Of a DNA stretch of 59,133 bases, positions 33,319-43,743 are shown one piece after another (the first letter of the stretch is position 1; each line of letters begins with the position of its first letter). Origin of the DNA: Actinomortierella ambigua. Taxonomy: Eukaryota; Mortierellomycota; Mortierellomycetes; Mortierellales; Mortierellaceae. The stretch lies in contig JAAAJB010000161.1 of NCBI GenBank assembly GCA_016098155.1, positions 1 through 59,133 of the forward strand, given 5' to 3'. The position numbers and the translations under genes are program-made. The notes under the pieces were generated by a model. The model ran no database searches and had not been told where the DNA came from. It saw only the letters and a list, made by a program, of their open reading frames with translations.

Positions 33319-33954
33319 ATGGCCGCCGTTAACAACCACACCAAGCCTTGGTTCCAGTACTTCTGCACGGCGAACACCGACTGCCAGGCTGGCTTCTCCT
33401 GCCACTTCAAGTACTGCATTCCCGAGCTGAAGGAAAACGAGACCTGCGTTGATGAGAAGGACACCGTCGCCCCCTTCTTGGCTCGCGTCAACAACAAGTA
33501 CCACTTGTACTGCGACCTCCCCAACGACATGACCCCCCAGGCCACCTGCCCCTCCGGATGCGAGGCTTGGGAGGACTGCCATGCCAGCAACTGCTTCATG
33601 AAGAAGTGCAACTCTGCTGAGACCGCCTGCAAGAAGGGTGATATCAACGCCTGCCAGGGCCTCGGTATTGCCAGCTCTGACGTTATCTGCTTCGACATGG
33701 CCCCCCACGGCAACACCCACCCCAAGGGTGATGTCGCCCCCCAGTCGACCGAGTCTGGTCTGTCCTCGGCCCAGATTGGCGGTATTGCTGGTGGTGTCTC
33801 GGCTGCCGTCGTTGTCCTCGCCGCCGTCGGTGCCTTCTTCCTCGTCAAGAAGCGCCGCGCTGCCAAGGCTGCCCGCAACCAGACCAACTCGGACCTCCCC
33901 GTCTACTCGGCCCCCAACTACCCCGTCGAGACCACCGAGAAGCAGAGCGCTTAA
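33319..33954 (+). CDS. Cysteine-rich single-pass membrane protein without signal peptide
   Basis: A single exon of 211 residues. Residues 16-135 hold 14 cysteines. The first five follow C-x5-C-x5-C-x4-C-x9-C, in the style of Dickkopf/colipase-like small disulfide domains (resemblance by eye only). One transmembrane segment (~148-172, from IGGIAGGVSAAVVV to AFFLV) is followed by the positive stop-transfer KKRRAAKAAR and a short Ser/Tyr/Pro tail. The topology should be N-out/C-in, yet the N-terminus (MAAVNNHTKPWFQ) is no signal peptide. An upstream signal exon is unlikely because a TATA box and leader lie directly before the ATG. Codon use is extremely biased to C-ending codons, unlike all neighbours, which points to an abundant product. 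There are possible N-glycosylation sites (NHT, NET). The function is unknown; a cell-surface or wall-associated role is a guess. Confidence 0.75.
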   Translation: MAAVNNHTKPWFQYFCTANTDCQAGFSCHFKYCIPELKENETCVDEKDTVAPFLARVNNKYHLYCDLPNDMTPQATCPSGCEAWEDCHASNCFMKKCNSAETACKKGDINACQGLGIASSDVICFDMAPHGNTHPKGDVAPQSTESGLSSAQIGGIAGGVSAAVVVLAAVGAFFLVKKRRAAKAARNQTNSDLPVYSAPNYPVETTEKQSA

Positions 33955-36616
33955 ATGTGATCTCTCCTTTTCTCCCCGAGTTGTATAACCCCCACCCTAC
34001 CCCACTTATTGTACCAATAAATAAGACTCTGCATCCTGTACCATTATCTCACAATTTCTTGTTTGCTTTTTTTGTTTGCTCAAAGTGTTTGTCCCTTTAT
34101 CTGTTTTATGCTCGTGTGTGAGATTTTTTTTGCATGGAGTCGCTCGACTAAATGAATAGGTCACTACTATTTGTGTGTCGCTTTTGATGCAGCAACAAAA
34201 TATCTCACGCACCTACTCCTTAGTTAGGAAAGCGTTTTGTCTTTTGTTGAAACTAGCATATGTATGTAGCTCCTCAGAAAGAAAAAAAGAGAGAACTGGA
34301 TAGTCGGGGCTGAAAGAATGAAGAGGAGTTATTGGGTGAGGCGTACAAAAGAATGACCAATGAATCTCGAGTTTTTTTTTCCCATACTTTATTTTTCTTT
34401 TCCGCTAGCTGAAGAACACGAATTCAATCTCATCCACTACTCATAGCAGCCAGCTTTATGAGTGGTGCCCGCGTTTGGTCACCTGCCTTCTCCCTAATTT
34501 TTTTTGGCGTGTTCTGGTCTTCTATGCCACCCTATTATTGTTGTGTACAGACTGCACGCTTTGATGCCTTTTGTGTCATGACTCTGGAATTGGTGCAAGA
34601 GGCAGGATGGGCAAAAAGAACGACGAGAAGGAGGAGTAGGGGAGAGAAGGAGGGCTGGAATGTGTTCGTGTGAATCAACACGGTAACGATTGGGTACAAG
34701 GTCTAGGCTATCCCTTGGTTTCTCTGTTTTCTCATGTCATACATCACATATCTCAACCACGAGGAGAAGGTGAGAGCATACCTGTGCGACTGAGAAAGAG
34801 CGTAAAAAAGAGCCATACCAAAAACTATACTGTACATGTCAGCCTGACCCCGACAAACTGATCCAGCTCGTACTGAGCTAAATGTGTGCAGCATCGATTG
34901 GGTCCAAAAAGTGTTGAATAGTTTGAACTCTTGTGATCGGGACTAACCACATGACTCAAGGGGGGGGGATTGAGGGTCAACCAACGCGTCTGAGTTCAAC
35001 ACGCGTACCCGTTTCAGGAAGCAAAAAGGTCTCATTTTTAAAACATCCAAAACGCGAGTAAGTGTGTTTCTTTTCGAGTACCCACCCCTGTTTAAAGTAG
35101 CGAGATGAAGCGTCTAAATTTGAATCAAACAATGGAGATACACCAGTTTCGCGGTAATGATTTTCCATCGAGGAGCCAAAGGTAACTGCTTCGTATCGGC
35201 ACCTTTCCCCAATTCAGAACATTTTCTTTCCACTGTTCATTAGTACTCACATTAGGTACAATGTCGGGCAAAAGAAAACAAAGCTTCCGCAATCCAAAGT
35301 GACGAGGCGTTTGGTTGCAAAAATAGGCTGCAGGCTTACGAAGTGCGCCATATCAAATCCTGAGAAGGAAATCGCCAGGAACAATGTTTCTCACGATCGC
35401 AATGTTCTCACGCTGTAGAGTCTGCGCGTTTGCCTTTCCAACACAAAAGAGGACCAAGGAGGTCTTTTTACCTTGATGCCACGCTTAAATAGAAAGGAAC
35501 ACTATTTCGGTATAGGACTATATTTCAGATCCTTAACAATAGCCTGCAGACTGTGTAGTGGCACCAAAGAGAAATAGGCGTGCCGTGGAAAGACGAGAGT
35601 ATCCTGAAGGATACAAGTCTTGCCCTAGACTATGACTTTACATACGTTAAAGCTGTCGCTATTTTTCTTCCCGGTAGCGTGGGATCTACAAAGTATTTTA
35701 CCACCCGGTCCCTCATCCGCCTAAGCTATCAAGGACTTGAAACCCCAAGCTAATGCGTCGTTGACCGACCCCGTCAGATACAGTTATTCTTTCTAGGTGT
35801 AGTAGGCTCTCTTCATTATGAGGGGATAAAAAACAAGATAAGCACCCAAACCGCGCGCTTGCTAGAATCTGCATTTGGACCACAAACGCGTAGATTGACG
35901 TGCAACTTGAGCAGTTTCATATGCATAGTGAGACAAAAGTCATTGACAGTCGCTGAGCGCTGCGAGAGATGATGTATTGGATATTGCTCCATCAATGACT
36001 TCCTCAGCTTTATCTCGCCACATTCGCCTCCCAGCGTTGACGCCTCTGTCACTTTACTCCCACGCCCCTCTCTCCTGAGCAGAATGCATCTTGAAGTTGA
36101 TCACCCTACTGCACCATCAAGATGGATCCCAGTATATCGAGTGTGGTATCAAGCCTTGTTGGTCAAACGGTTTGGGTCTGGCGCTTTCCAAGGTCATGGT
36201 TCCAACCTGGGTGTTCTTGCTTTTCCCCCTTGGGAACGCTAGAGCGTGTAGAGCTGGGCTTGTCAAGTCGATTCGAACGGTCACTTCACTTTAGTAAAAA
36301 AATAAGGGGGGGGGGATTTCGTGACAACCAATGAGAATAGGTGAGGAGCGCGATTGAGTGAAACATAATCTACAGATGTAGTTGACACGAATGGAGCCGA
36401 ATGCTTGGTCCTCTATCACTTCTTAATGATTGTGGTAACAAAAAGCTGTTCATTCTTTGTGGTATACATCATTTATTTATATATTTTTTCTTTTTAAACT
36501 TTGCACAAGTCGGCCCCAGTCACTTCTGAAGCCAGGTGCCTATATGGGGGAAGGGCAGAGGAAGTGGGAAGATTGGCAAGTTGGGAAGGGATTGTCATCA
36601 AAGACAAAGCTCGAGT
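33955..36616. other. Gene-poor region (2.7 kb)
   Basis: The first ~400 bases are the 3' region of the cysteine-rich membrane gene. The part 34900-36450 is more complex in composition, with few homopolymers. It carries only short open frames in all frames and could be decayed old sequence. No gene, RNA gene or terminal repeats recognised. Confidence 0.5.
34016..34021 (+). terminator. Polyadenylation signal
   Basis: AATAAA (in CCAATAAATAAG) 61 bases after the stop of the cysteine-rich membrane gene. Confidence 0.6.
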
Positions 36617-37975
36617 TTAGGACTCGCGTTCAGCAGATGCAGCGGGTGCAGCGGGTGCAGCGGGTACTTCGCCGGCAATCTTCTTGAGCTCATCTATGAC
36701 TTCTTCCATAATTGGACGTTGGGGATAGTCAATCTCGAGACACCGGCGCATGAGTTCGGAGTAACCCTTGGAGACGTGATCGTACTCTTGGGAGATCCAG
36801 TCTTGCACATCGGCGTGTTTGACATCGCTGCCTTTCATCTCTGGAGGGTGTCCCATCGAGATCTCATACATCAGCACACCAAAGGAAAACACATCCGTCT
36901 TGAAGCTAGTGCCATGCCACGAGACGCGCTCTGGAGCATGCCATACAGTCCGCTTCACTACTGAGCCCAGCGAATAGTCGTACTGGATGTGGCGGCAGAC
37001 CTCGAATGCCGTCAGCTTGGGTACGACCACCGCCGAATCCCCCTTGTCCGGCTTTGACATGACCACATTGGATGCTCGGACGTCGCGATGAACGACTTTG
37101 AACGAGTGGACAAGGGCAAGTGCTCCCGCAATCTTGAGTGCTACATCGACCTTCTGTGAATGTTCCAGAGGGTAGTCTGCAAGTGTCTGCTGCGTAGTTG
37201 GCTCCAAAAGGATCAGGTTGGGCTGCACCACAAACCTCGGTCGCACAACATTCTCACACGAGCGTAGCAGATGTGTGAGGAAGATAGTGCGTTGGATGAT
37301 ATCCTTGGTCGAGCCACCATCGATCTCCTTGAGATACTTGACGTGGACCTTCTCACCGGGTTGGGAGCCTTTAATGATCACTCCTTCATAGGTCTTGCTG
37401 ATATCGTCCTCAGCGATCGGTTTGGAAATGTCATACTGGATGTAGTCGTTGGGAAGCACAAATCTCCGGAGGTCGTCAGGTTTGATCTTGTAGTCGCCAA
37501 ACAGCCTCTCGGCGCTAAGCCGATGTCTCGTCAGCTTTGTCTGCGCCGCTGCCAGCAGAGCTCTCTCCCCATTTTCGATATCCTCTGGAGTCTTCGTGGT
37601 GCTGTTAGAGTTGTTGTTGCTACGGATGCTACTGCTGGATTCTGGAGCGGTGGTGGTCGACTGCAGCTTCTTCAGCATCTCCCGGACATTGGTGAGCTCT
37701 AGAGTGAATTTGTCGATAGCGATCAGGAGAGCCACGCCGGACGCGGTCAGTTGAACAGCAAGGAGGTAGATCTTCTGGAGGATCTTGATCAGGTCTTCGG
37801 ATTTCGCACCAAGTCGATGCGTGGCCTGATTGGCGTCCTCGAATAACAGGCGCACCGTTTCTTGATAAAACTTCATGTGCGGCAGGATAGGATTAATCGC
37901 CTTGATAATGTTGTCGGGAGGACCCTCAGGGGGCTCCACCTTGGGTGGACGGTTTGGCTCGAGTCCGGCGGTCAT
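36617..37975 (-). CDS. Pseudokinase with N-terminal helical bundle (MLKL-like architecture)
   Basis: A single exon of 452 residues. Residues ~20-105 are predicted all-helical with heptad-like hydrophobics (INPILPHMKFYQETVRLLFE, LIKILQKIYLLAVQL, VALLIAIDKFTLEL), then a Ser/Asn linker (~106-130) and a short charged brace (~131-165). A kinase-like domain covers ~176-432: lysine VHVKYL (K213), HRDVRASN (D298), AFE at 323-325 where DFG should be, WHAPERV, then DVFSFGVLMYE. The glycine loop is poor (AEDDISKTYEG). Loss of the DFG Asp predicts weak or no catalysis. Helical bundle plus pseudokinase is the layout of MLKL, whose animal form also has a GFE in place of DFG; relationship by descent is not shown. 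The tail is an Ala/Pro repeat (residues ~437-447). A signalling or cell-death executor role is inference. Confidence 0.72.
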   Translation of the reverse strand: MTAGLEPNRPPKVEPPEGPPDNIIKAINPILPHMKFYQETVRLLFEDANQATHRLGAKSEDLIKILQKIYLLAVQLTASGVALLIAIDKFTLELTNVREMLKKLQSTTTAPESSSSIRSNNNSNSTTKTPEDIENGERALLAAAQTKLTRHRLSAERLFGDYKIKPDDLRRFVLPNDYIQYDISKPIAEDDISKTYEGVIIKGSQPGEKVHVKYLKEIDGGSTKDIIQRTIFLTHLLRSCENVVRPRFVVQPNLILLEPTTQQTLADYPLEHSQKVDVALKIAGALALVHSFKVVHRDVRASNVVMSKPDKGDSAVVVPKLTAFEVCRHIQYDYSLGSVVKRTVWHAPERVSWHGTSFKTDVFSFGVLMYEISMGHPPEMKGSDVKHADVQDWISQEYDHVSKGYSELMRRCLEIDYPQRPIMEEVIDELKKIAGEVPAAPAAPAASAERES

Positions 37976-38818
37976 GTTGATCTAGGTAGGGGTTTGACGG
38001 TTGGAATGATTGAGTCAATGGAGAAGGATGATGATGTTCGGGGCGTGTGAATTGTAGGAGAGAGTGTCCTGGAAGATGGGATTACCATGGGGGGGGGCAA
38101 GGGGAGGTAAAGGCTGAGGGAGAGAGAGAGGGTGACGCTGTTCACTCAGTGGTTGGAACACAAAAAGAGCAGTGCTCACTCTCTTTTCCCCCTCGACTCT
38201 TTGCAATTGAGGCAGCGCTATCCACCATCCTTCCTACCCCTTGCACATGCACTCTGCCTTTGCCTTCCTTTACCTTTCTTTGCTCTCTTTATATCCAGAT
38301 GAACCACCATCTCTCTTGAGTCAACGACGAAGCATGACAGATGCCTCGAGATGAGGCTATTGGGCTTCAAAAGGACGCACTTCCCCGCCCTCAACCACCA
38401 TCATCGTGCTCGGCGGGTAGTAAGTAGCTGGAAGGGGAGATTTTTTTTTATCCCCATCGCTTTCCAAAGCCGTCCGAAAGTTCTTTGTTTGTCTTGTCTC
38501 CCGCGCCTCCGCGGGAGAAAGGTTAGGGAGTGCAGATACATGGAGAAAAGATCCATGCCCTCACAAATAACCTTTTCTTCGCCCAAAGAGTGGCAGTGTT
38601 ATCCCCACAACTCCAACTGCCCCTCTCCACCACAGCCGTCAAAGAACAAAGGTCAAGCTCATTACGATAGAGTATTTGCGTGAGGAGCTTTTAAGTACAT
38701 GCTAAAGAGGGGGAGGGGAGGGGACGGAGTGGTTTTTTTGTTGTTGTTGTTGTTGTTGCAGTGGTTGCATTTTTCTGGCGTCCTCAACGAGGCCCGAACA
38801 AATTCTGTTCAAATATGT
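37976..38818. other. Intergenic: promoter of the pseudokinase gene and 3' end of the next gene
   Basis: Both flanking genes run leftward, so this is the upstream region of the pseudokinase and the 3' region of the transposase-derived gene. It has a GA tract (38118-38130) and a TTG triplet run (38740-38758). No gene seen. Confidence 0.55.
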
Positions 38819-40412
38819 TCAAATATAGTCCACATCAAAGTTATCGCTATGGTACTCCTCATCTTCGTCGATAGGCGGAAAGGCCGTTTCGGCCTGCTGC
38901 GGTCGCGACAGATCGCGATATTCGGGCAGATTCATCATCGACTCGATCATCGGTGTCTGATACAGGCCCGACTCGCAGCAGTGCAGATACAGCGTCACCT
39001 CCGTGTCCTTGTTCTTCTCAATGGCCTTGGCCCTTCCCGGGTACAGTCGCTGAAAGTCCTCACGCAGGGTTGGGATATTGTACTCCTCCAGGTCCTTGTC
39101 GTTCGCACTGAACGTTTGCGACAGCTGGATCTTGTGCGTCGGCGCCACCACGGGGATAAAGCACGTCCGAATGATGTACGCCGGCAGATACTGTTGCCAC
39201 GTCGGCGCAATCCGGCGCCACAGGTTGTCCAGCGGGAACAGGAGCCGTGGCTTGCGATCCGGGTGCTGCTGCCGGAGCTCGGCCACCTCGCGATGGTACT
39301 GCCGGACGACGTCCATCATCTCGTAGCTGTACAATATCTTGAAGACGCGCACCATACCACGCTCCATGGGTTGCTTGGCAGCGTGGATGTGACCGGGCAA
39401 CAACAACAGCTCGACGTTTTTTAGCCGGATGTCGTCGCAGTGCTCGAACAATGGGGGCGCGATCAGCAGCACAATCCGGCGTCCAATGTCGCGGTCGAAA
39501 TCGTGAAGCCACTGGTGGAACTGCTGCTTGGTGATGCTGCCATCCTCGCCCCACTGGACTGTCATGTCTGGAAGGGGTTCTTGGTCAAACGCTTTTGGGC
39601 GATACTTGGCTAATGATACATAGGGTTCAAAAGAGTCCCCACCACAAAAATGTACCACGCACACGCACACACAAAGTAAAAAAAAAAAATAAAAAAAAAA
39701 AAATAAAAAAAATAAAAAAACAGTGAGTTGGAGGGAAATAGAAAAACAGAAGAAAATCATAAACAGGCACAGCAGTTTTCATGAGGACAATAAGCGATTG
39801 TATTCATAGCCGCACAGGAGGACGTGATAGACGAGAAGAGGGAGAAAGAGAGAGAGAGAGAGAGGGAGGATTGGGTTCTAATGTTGGTGGCAACCAAGCA
39901 CAAGACGAAGAATCCTATATACAATCTCTCCGAGAAACAAAAAAAAAAAAAAAAAAAAAAAGAGGTAGAAACTTACCAACTGCAAACAGCTTGCGTCTAT
40001 CAGACCCTGTCGCATTCGTACACAGCAGTAATGTGATGCGGGAGGCCATCTTCATAGCCTTGCGCTGCTCTTTGCTCAGGTGCTGGGAGCGCTCCTGGTC
40101 TAGGGCCTTCAGTATCAGACGGATCTCGTGGCAGTTGTAGATATCATCATTGCCGTACTGCTCAAGGTGAGTCTGGATGCGAGCCAGGTCAGCGTTGGTG
40201 CTGTAACGGGGGTTCTTGAGAGGCTGAGGCTTCTTCTGCTTCTTCTTGCCTGGCAGGACGATACCCCCTGGGCCAAGGGCAGGTCCTGCTGATGCCCCTG
40301 CACCTGCACCTGCTGCTGCTGCTGCTGCACCAATGGATCGTGATCCTGCCCTTGTCGCCTCCGCAGCGACGGGGGAGTAGTCGTCTACCGCCTTTCGCTT
40401 CTCCGAGGTCAT
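38819..40412 (-). CDS. Domesticated pogo/Tigger (DDE_1) transposase-derived protein, catalytically dead
   Basis: Two exons on the minus strand: 40412-39977 and 39609-38819, giving 408 residues. The junction restores the family block TLLLCTNATGSDRRKLFAVAKYRPKAF. Residues ~88-300 match the DDE_1 domain of pogo/Tigger/CENP-B-related transposases in order: IYNCHEI (canonical N-x-D-E-T), the TLLLCTNATG strand, QFHQWLHDFDRDI, IVLLIAPPLFEH (canonical LLLDN-x-xAH), LKNVELLLLPGHIHAAKQPMERG (canonical QP-x-DQG), then FKILYSYEMM. All three catalytic Asp positions are replaced (H95, A196, E228). The usual N-terminal helix-turn-helix/CENP-B DNA-binding region is gone; there is an Ala/Gly-rich stretch and a basic KKKQKKPQ instead. 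The intron (367 nt), intact frame, acidic C-terminus and absence of terminal repeats point to a host gene. A nuclear role is likely but unknown. Confidence 0.75.
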
Positions 40413-40871
40413 TGGTCGGGTGATGAGCAATGGGGAAGGGGGGGGGACGAAGAGAAGGGTGAGAGGGAGAGAATGAGGAAACAAGTGAGAGGCAATGAGA
40501 AAGATGAGGGGGAGGGGGAGGGGGACAGGACAGATGAGGGAGAAAAAAGCAGATGAGCGTGAGGGTAGGATAGGGTAACGTCCTCCCAAATTTAAGGTGC
40601 CTTTCCCTTTCTTCTCTTTTTCTCCTGTCTCTGTCACTCTTTCACAACAACAACCCACGAGTTTTTGTTTTTTTTTTCCTTGTCCCAGAAATGTCCTCCG
40701 TTTGTTTGTTATGATATTGAACCATGCGATGTCCCAGTATCGGGCCAATGGAAACTCAAATGCACTTGTAGCGCACAGCTCTCTAGAAACAATGAGCACT
40801 TTCTATTAGATATAGTCCCTGAGGGGCATTGTTTTCCGGAACCCTGACTTGTTTGTCGCTGACTATGAAGC
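40413..40871. other. Intergenic promoter region of the transposase-derived gene
   Basis: 459 bases upstream of the transposase-derived gene, overlapping the 3' region of the following minus-strand gene. Its left third is G/A-rich on the plus strand (pyrimidine-rich leader on the coding strand). No gene seen. Confidence 0.55.
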
Positions 40872-42065
40872 TTATACGACGATGTCTTGGACTCTTGGTT
40901 GCTGTTGTTCTGCTTCAAACTTGTTCTCCCCGGTCTCGTTATCGTCATTCAGTGTCACGATCGAGCTTGCTGGCGACGATTCCGAACGTGCCTCTCCTGC
41001 TGTTGCGCCTTCTGTTGCTGTTCCTGTTGTTGTTGATGTCGCAGCGGTTGTCGGCTGTTGTGATTTCATTGTCATCGCCGCGGAAGGGGTGTTTTGCGCA
41101 GGGATCGGAGTCGGGGCCCGCGATGGATCCCACAGCCAAGGCAGCACCTTGGGCAAATCCTTCACATTCGAGATCTGGAAATGGCCAAAGTTGGACGTAT
41201 CACAATCATCAGCCACATGGACCGCGGTCCAGCCCAGATCCATAGCCATGTCAACATTGGCGGCAGAGTCGTCGACAAAAAAACAGTTGGACCCATGGAC
41301 TACTCCAGCCTCACGCATAGCCTTGTCAAACGCCTTCCGCTCGGGCTTGCACGCAAAGTCTTCCTCCATGTAGTCACAGTACGTCAGCCCATCAAACAGA
41401 CCCTCCAGTCCCAAGCACTTGATCACGCGGAGCGCATGCTATAATTGGGGTGTTTTGAGAGTTGTGTGGGAAAACGAAGAAAAAACGCGAGTGGGGTAAG
41501 TCATACTTGCTCTTATCTTTTTTTTTCTTTGGTAGTTTGGTGCAGTCCGCATGATTGCCTTCGCCCCTTCCTCTTGCAACATCCTTAATCTCCCTCTTTG
41601 CTTTCGAGTTCAATTATTCGCTTCGCACCACGGGTGAGAGCCTCTTTCACGTACACTCTTGCCTGCATTGGTAAAGAGCCACTTTTTCTCAACATTAAGA
41701 GTCTTGATCATGTTGCGAAGCTCAGGATCATCATGAAGAACTGATTCCAGAGGCAAGCTTCCATCGACCTTGTCATCTAAGAAAGCCGGAATAAAAGACG
41801 ATTGTAGTGAGATCGAGAAGAAGAAGAAAAAAAAAAAGAGAGCACGACGCCGTGGGAGCGAATCATCTTAATTGAGGTGTGGGTAACCTTACCATAATCT
41901 GCAACGTCAATCTGACAGAATGGACCGGGGCAACCATAATATAAAGAGCCGTACGAAAATATTGATAAGCGTTAGCGCGGTCAGTGCATCACCTGCTGCT
42001 CCTGTCCCTGCAGGGTTGATGTCGTGGCGGTGGGTGGTTCCAACAGGGACAAGGATATATAGGTA

Positions 42066-42097
<32 letters not shown>

Positions 42098-42913
42098 AAT
42101 GGGGGGGGGGGGGTGACAAGAGAGACAGACAAAGAAGAGGAGCGAGCACTGTCCACTGTTTCGGATTTGTTTGATGGCTCACCTCTATAATTCGTGAGAG
42201 AGGGATAGACAGGGAGAACGTAATTATGTTAAGACTGAGCCACACCATAATCTCACTCCACGTGCCTGCCGTTTCATAGCCATAGCCACTGCCTTTTTAC
42301 CTGGATGATTCTTGACGAGGCCACGGATGGCAAGTCCATAATCGAGGTAGTAACGGTATGAGAGATTCTGGTCTTTTTTGACGAGGAAAAACAAAAAAAA
42401 AAAAAACAAAGCCATATACAATTAATGCGATATAGGCGACAGGTTAGGAGTCCACGATGACAATCGGCATAAAAGAGGTGGAAGGGAAAAGTGGTTGCTT
42501 ACATTCAGTGACAGGGAAACCAGCACTAGCAAAATAGTCTTCAATTCTGTCCACAGAAACCAAGTGGATCGATGAATGACATAAAATAGAGAGAAAAAAG
42601 AGAGTGGTTGAGTGGGTGTGAGTGCAAGTGTGAGTGACATTGTCTGAGAATGTGGTAGCGAGAAGCTCTCCACAAAAAACGCCCCTGGTTGATCTGTTTG
42701 TTCACGAAGACTCTTGCTGGTTGTGAGCCTGACCCTATGACAATACCTTGTGCGCATCATTTCGGCGATGCCCGTTGACTTTGAATAGAGGCAATTATCG
42801 ATATCAAAGAAGAAGACACGGGCTTCATGGTTGGGTGTGATGGTGCGCGGGGGTACGCCTTCAGCGACACCATTGCTTGTGGTGGGTACTTCCTGTCCTT
42901 GCTGAGTCGACAT
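40872..42913 (-). CDS. Sdt1/Phm8-type HAD pyrimidine/nucleotide 5'-phosphatase
   Basis: Minus-strand exons: 42913-42747, 42546-42503, 42372-42301, 42184-42183 (2 nt, see findings), 41911-41893, 41776-41655, 41438-40872, giving 330 residues. HAD phosphatases of this group dephosphorylate nucleoside monophosphates in the cytosol (yeast Sdt1, Phm8). Motif I FFFDIDNCLY supplies the nucleophile and acid (D37, D39). The cap helices give RIEDYFASAGFPVTEYQ and RYYLDYGLAIRGLVKNH. Motif II is WLFTNAGKSHALRV (across an intron), followed by LFDGLTYCDY, the motif III lysine in FACKPERKAF, and motif IV FFVDDSAANV. A disordered tail (last ~60 residues) is Thr/Ser-rich. The small fourth exon is needed to keep frame before IDVADYDDKVDGSLPLES. 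An alternative 35-nt exon (42184-42150) would add 11 residues. Seven short exons in 2 kb make this the most intron-dense gene here. Confidence 0.82.
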
Positions 42914-43743
42914 TGTTATGATGTTCCTGTTTAGCGATGTACAATAGCAGATGAATGGATGGGAGAAAATGGGGGGGAAAGAGATGTCGGGCTTCTTTTT
43001 TTTTGTCATTCGCTGAGGCGCAACGCAGAGTGTGGCTGCGGACGACGGTCCCAGGGTGCGGGGAACAAGGCGGTCTCCTATTGACCGGTTTGACAGTGGA
43101 TGACGACTCTTCCAACTGGAAAACTGGAACACCGCTAAAGAGAGAACGCGGGAGAAGGGGGGGGGCGCACCTGGAATGGAAGAACTCTTTTACTCGAACC
43201 TTCTCCCCCCTCACTTGTTCAATTGCTTGTACACCGAGTACTTCTATGGATCTATACTCCCTCCCTTCGGCCAGTGTCTTCATCGCATGGCGTCATGTGG
43301 GGTGGGAGGGACAAGTCTCGTACGTGCAACATTCACTTTGCCAAACAGCACATTTATTCCCATCCCGTAACCAAGGCGACTAACGCAGTACATATAGTAT
43401 CGATCGGGAGAACATGCAACTGAACAATTCAAGAGCCAGAATTTGCGCTGCTGCAAAACAATCGACGGAAAAAAAAGTAGCCTAGTGCAACTGAAGAGGC
43501 ACAGCAGGTGCCTGAAACAGTTGGCATAACGATCCGCCAAAAGGCTGGCATAAGATGAGCCAGACTGTGGGCATCCCAGACCAGTTCCTGCCGAGAGAGA
43601 GAGAGAGAGGGAGAGGAGGGAAGGACGGAGGTAGACATTGCCAAGAAAGACTTGACTTCCGCGAAACTCTCTATCCTCTCTGATCGAAAAGGGGACGCAC
43701 AGGGTCACGGTATCCTGACAGGCTGTTGTTGTTGTGGGTGGTA
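42914..43743. other. Intergenic
   Basis: Upstream region of the HAD phosphatase gene and downstream region of the small membrane-protein gene (both leftward). It has a T run (42997-43004), a G-rich patch near 43155 and a GA tract (43592-43608). Open frames on both strands lack recognisable features. No gene seen. Confidence 0.5.

Noticed and set aside
38819..40412. Intact transposon
   Set aside because: The catalytic acids are missing, no terminal inverted repeats were noticed, and an intron interrupts the domain.
41641..41665. GC donor in the HAD phosphatase gene (GCAG|GCAAGA)
   Set aside because: It breaks the frame. The nearby AGT|GTACGT donor gives TNAGKSHALRV, matching the family.
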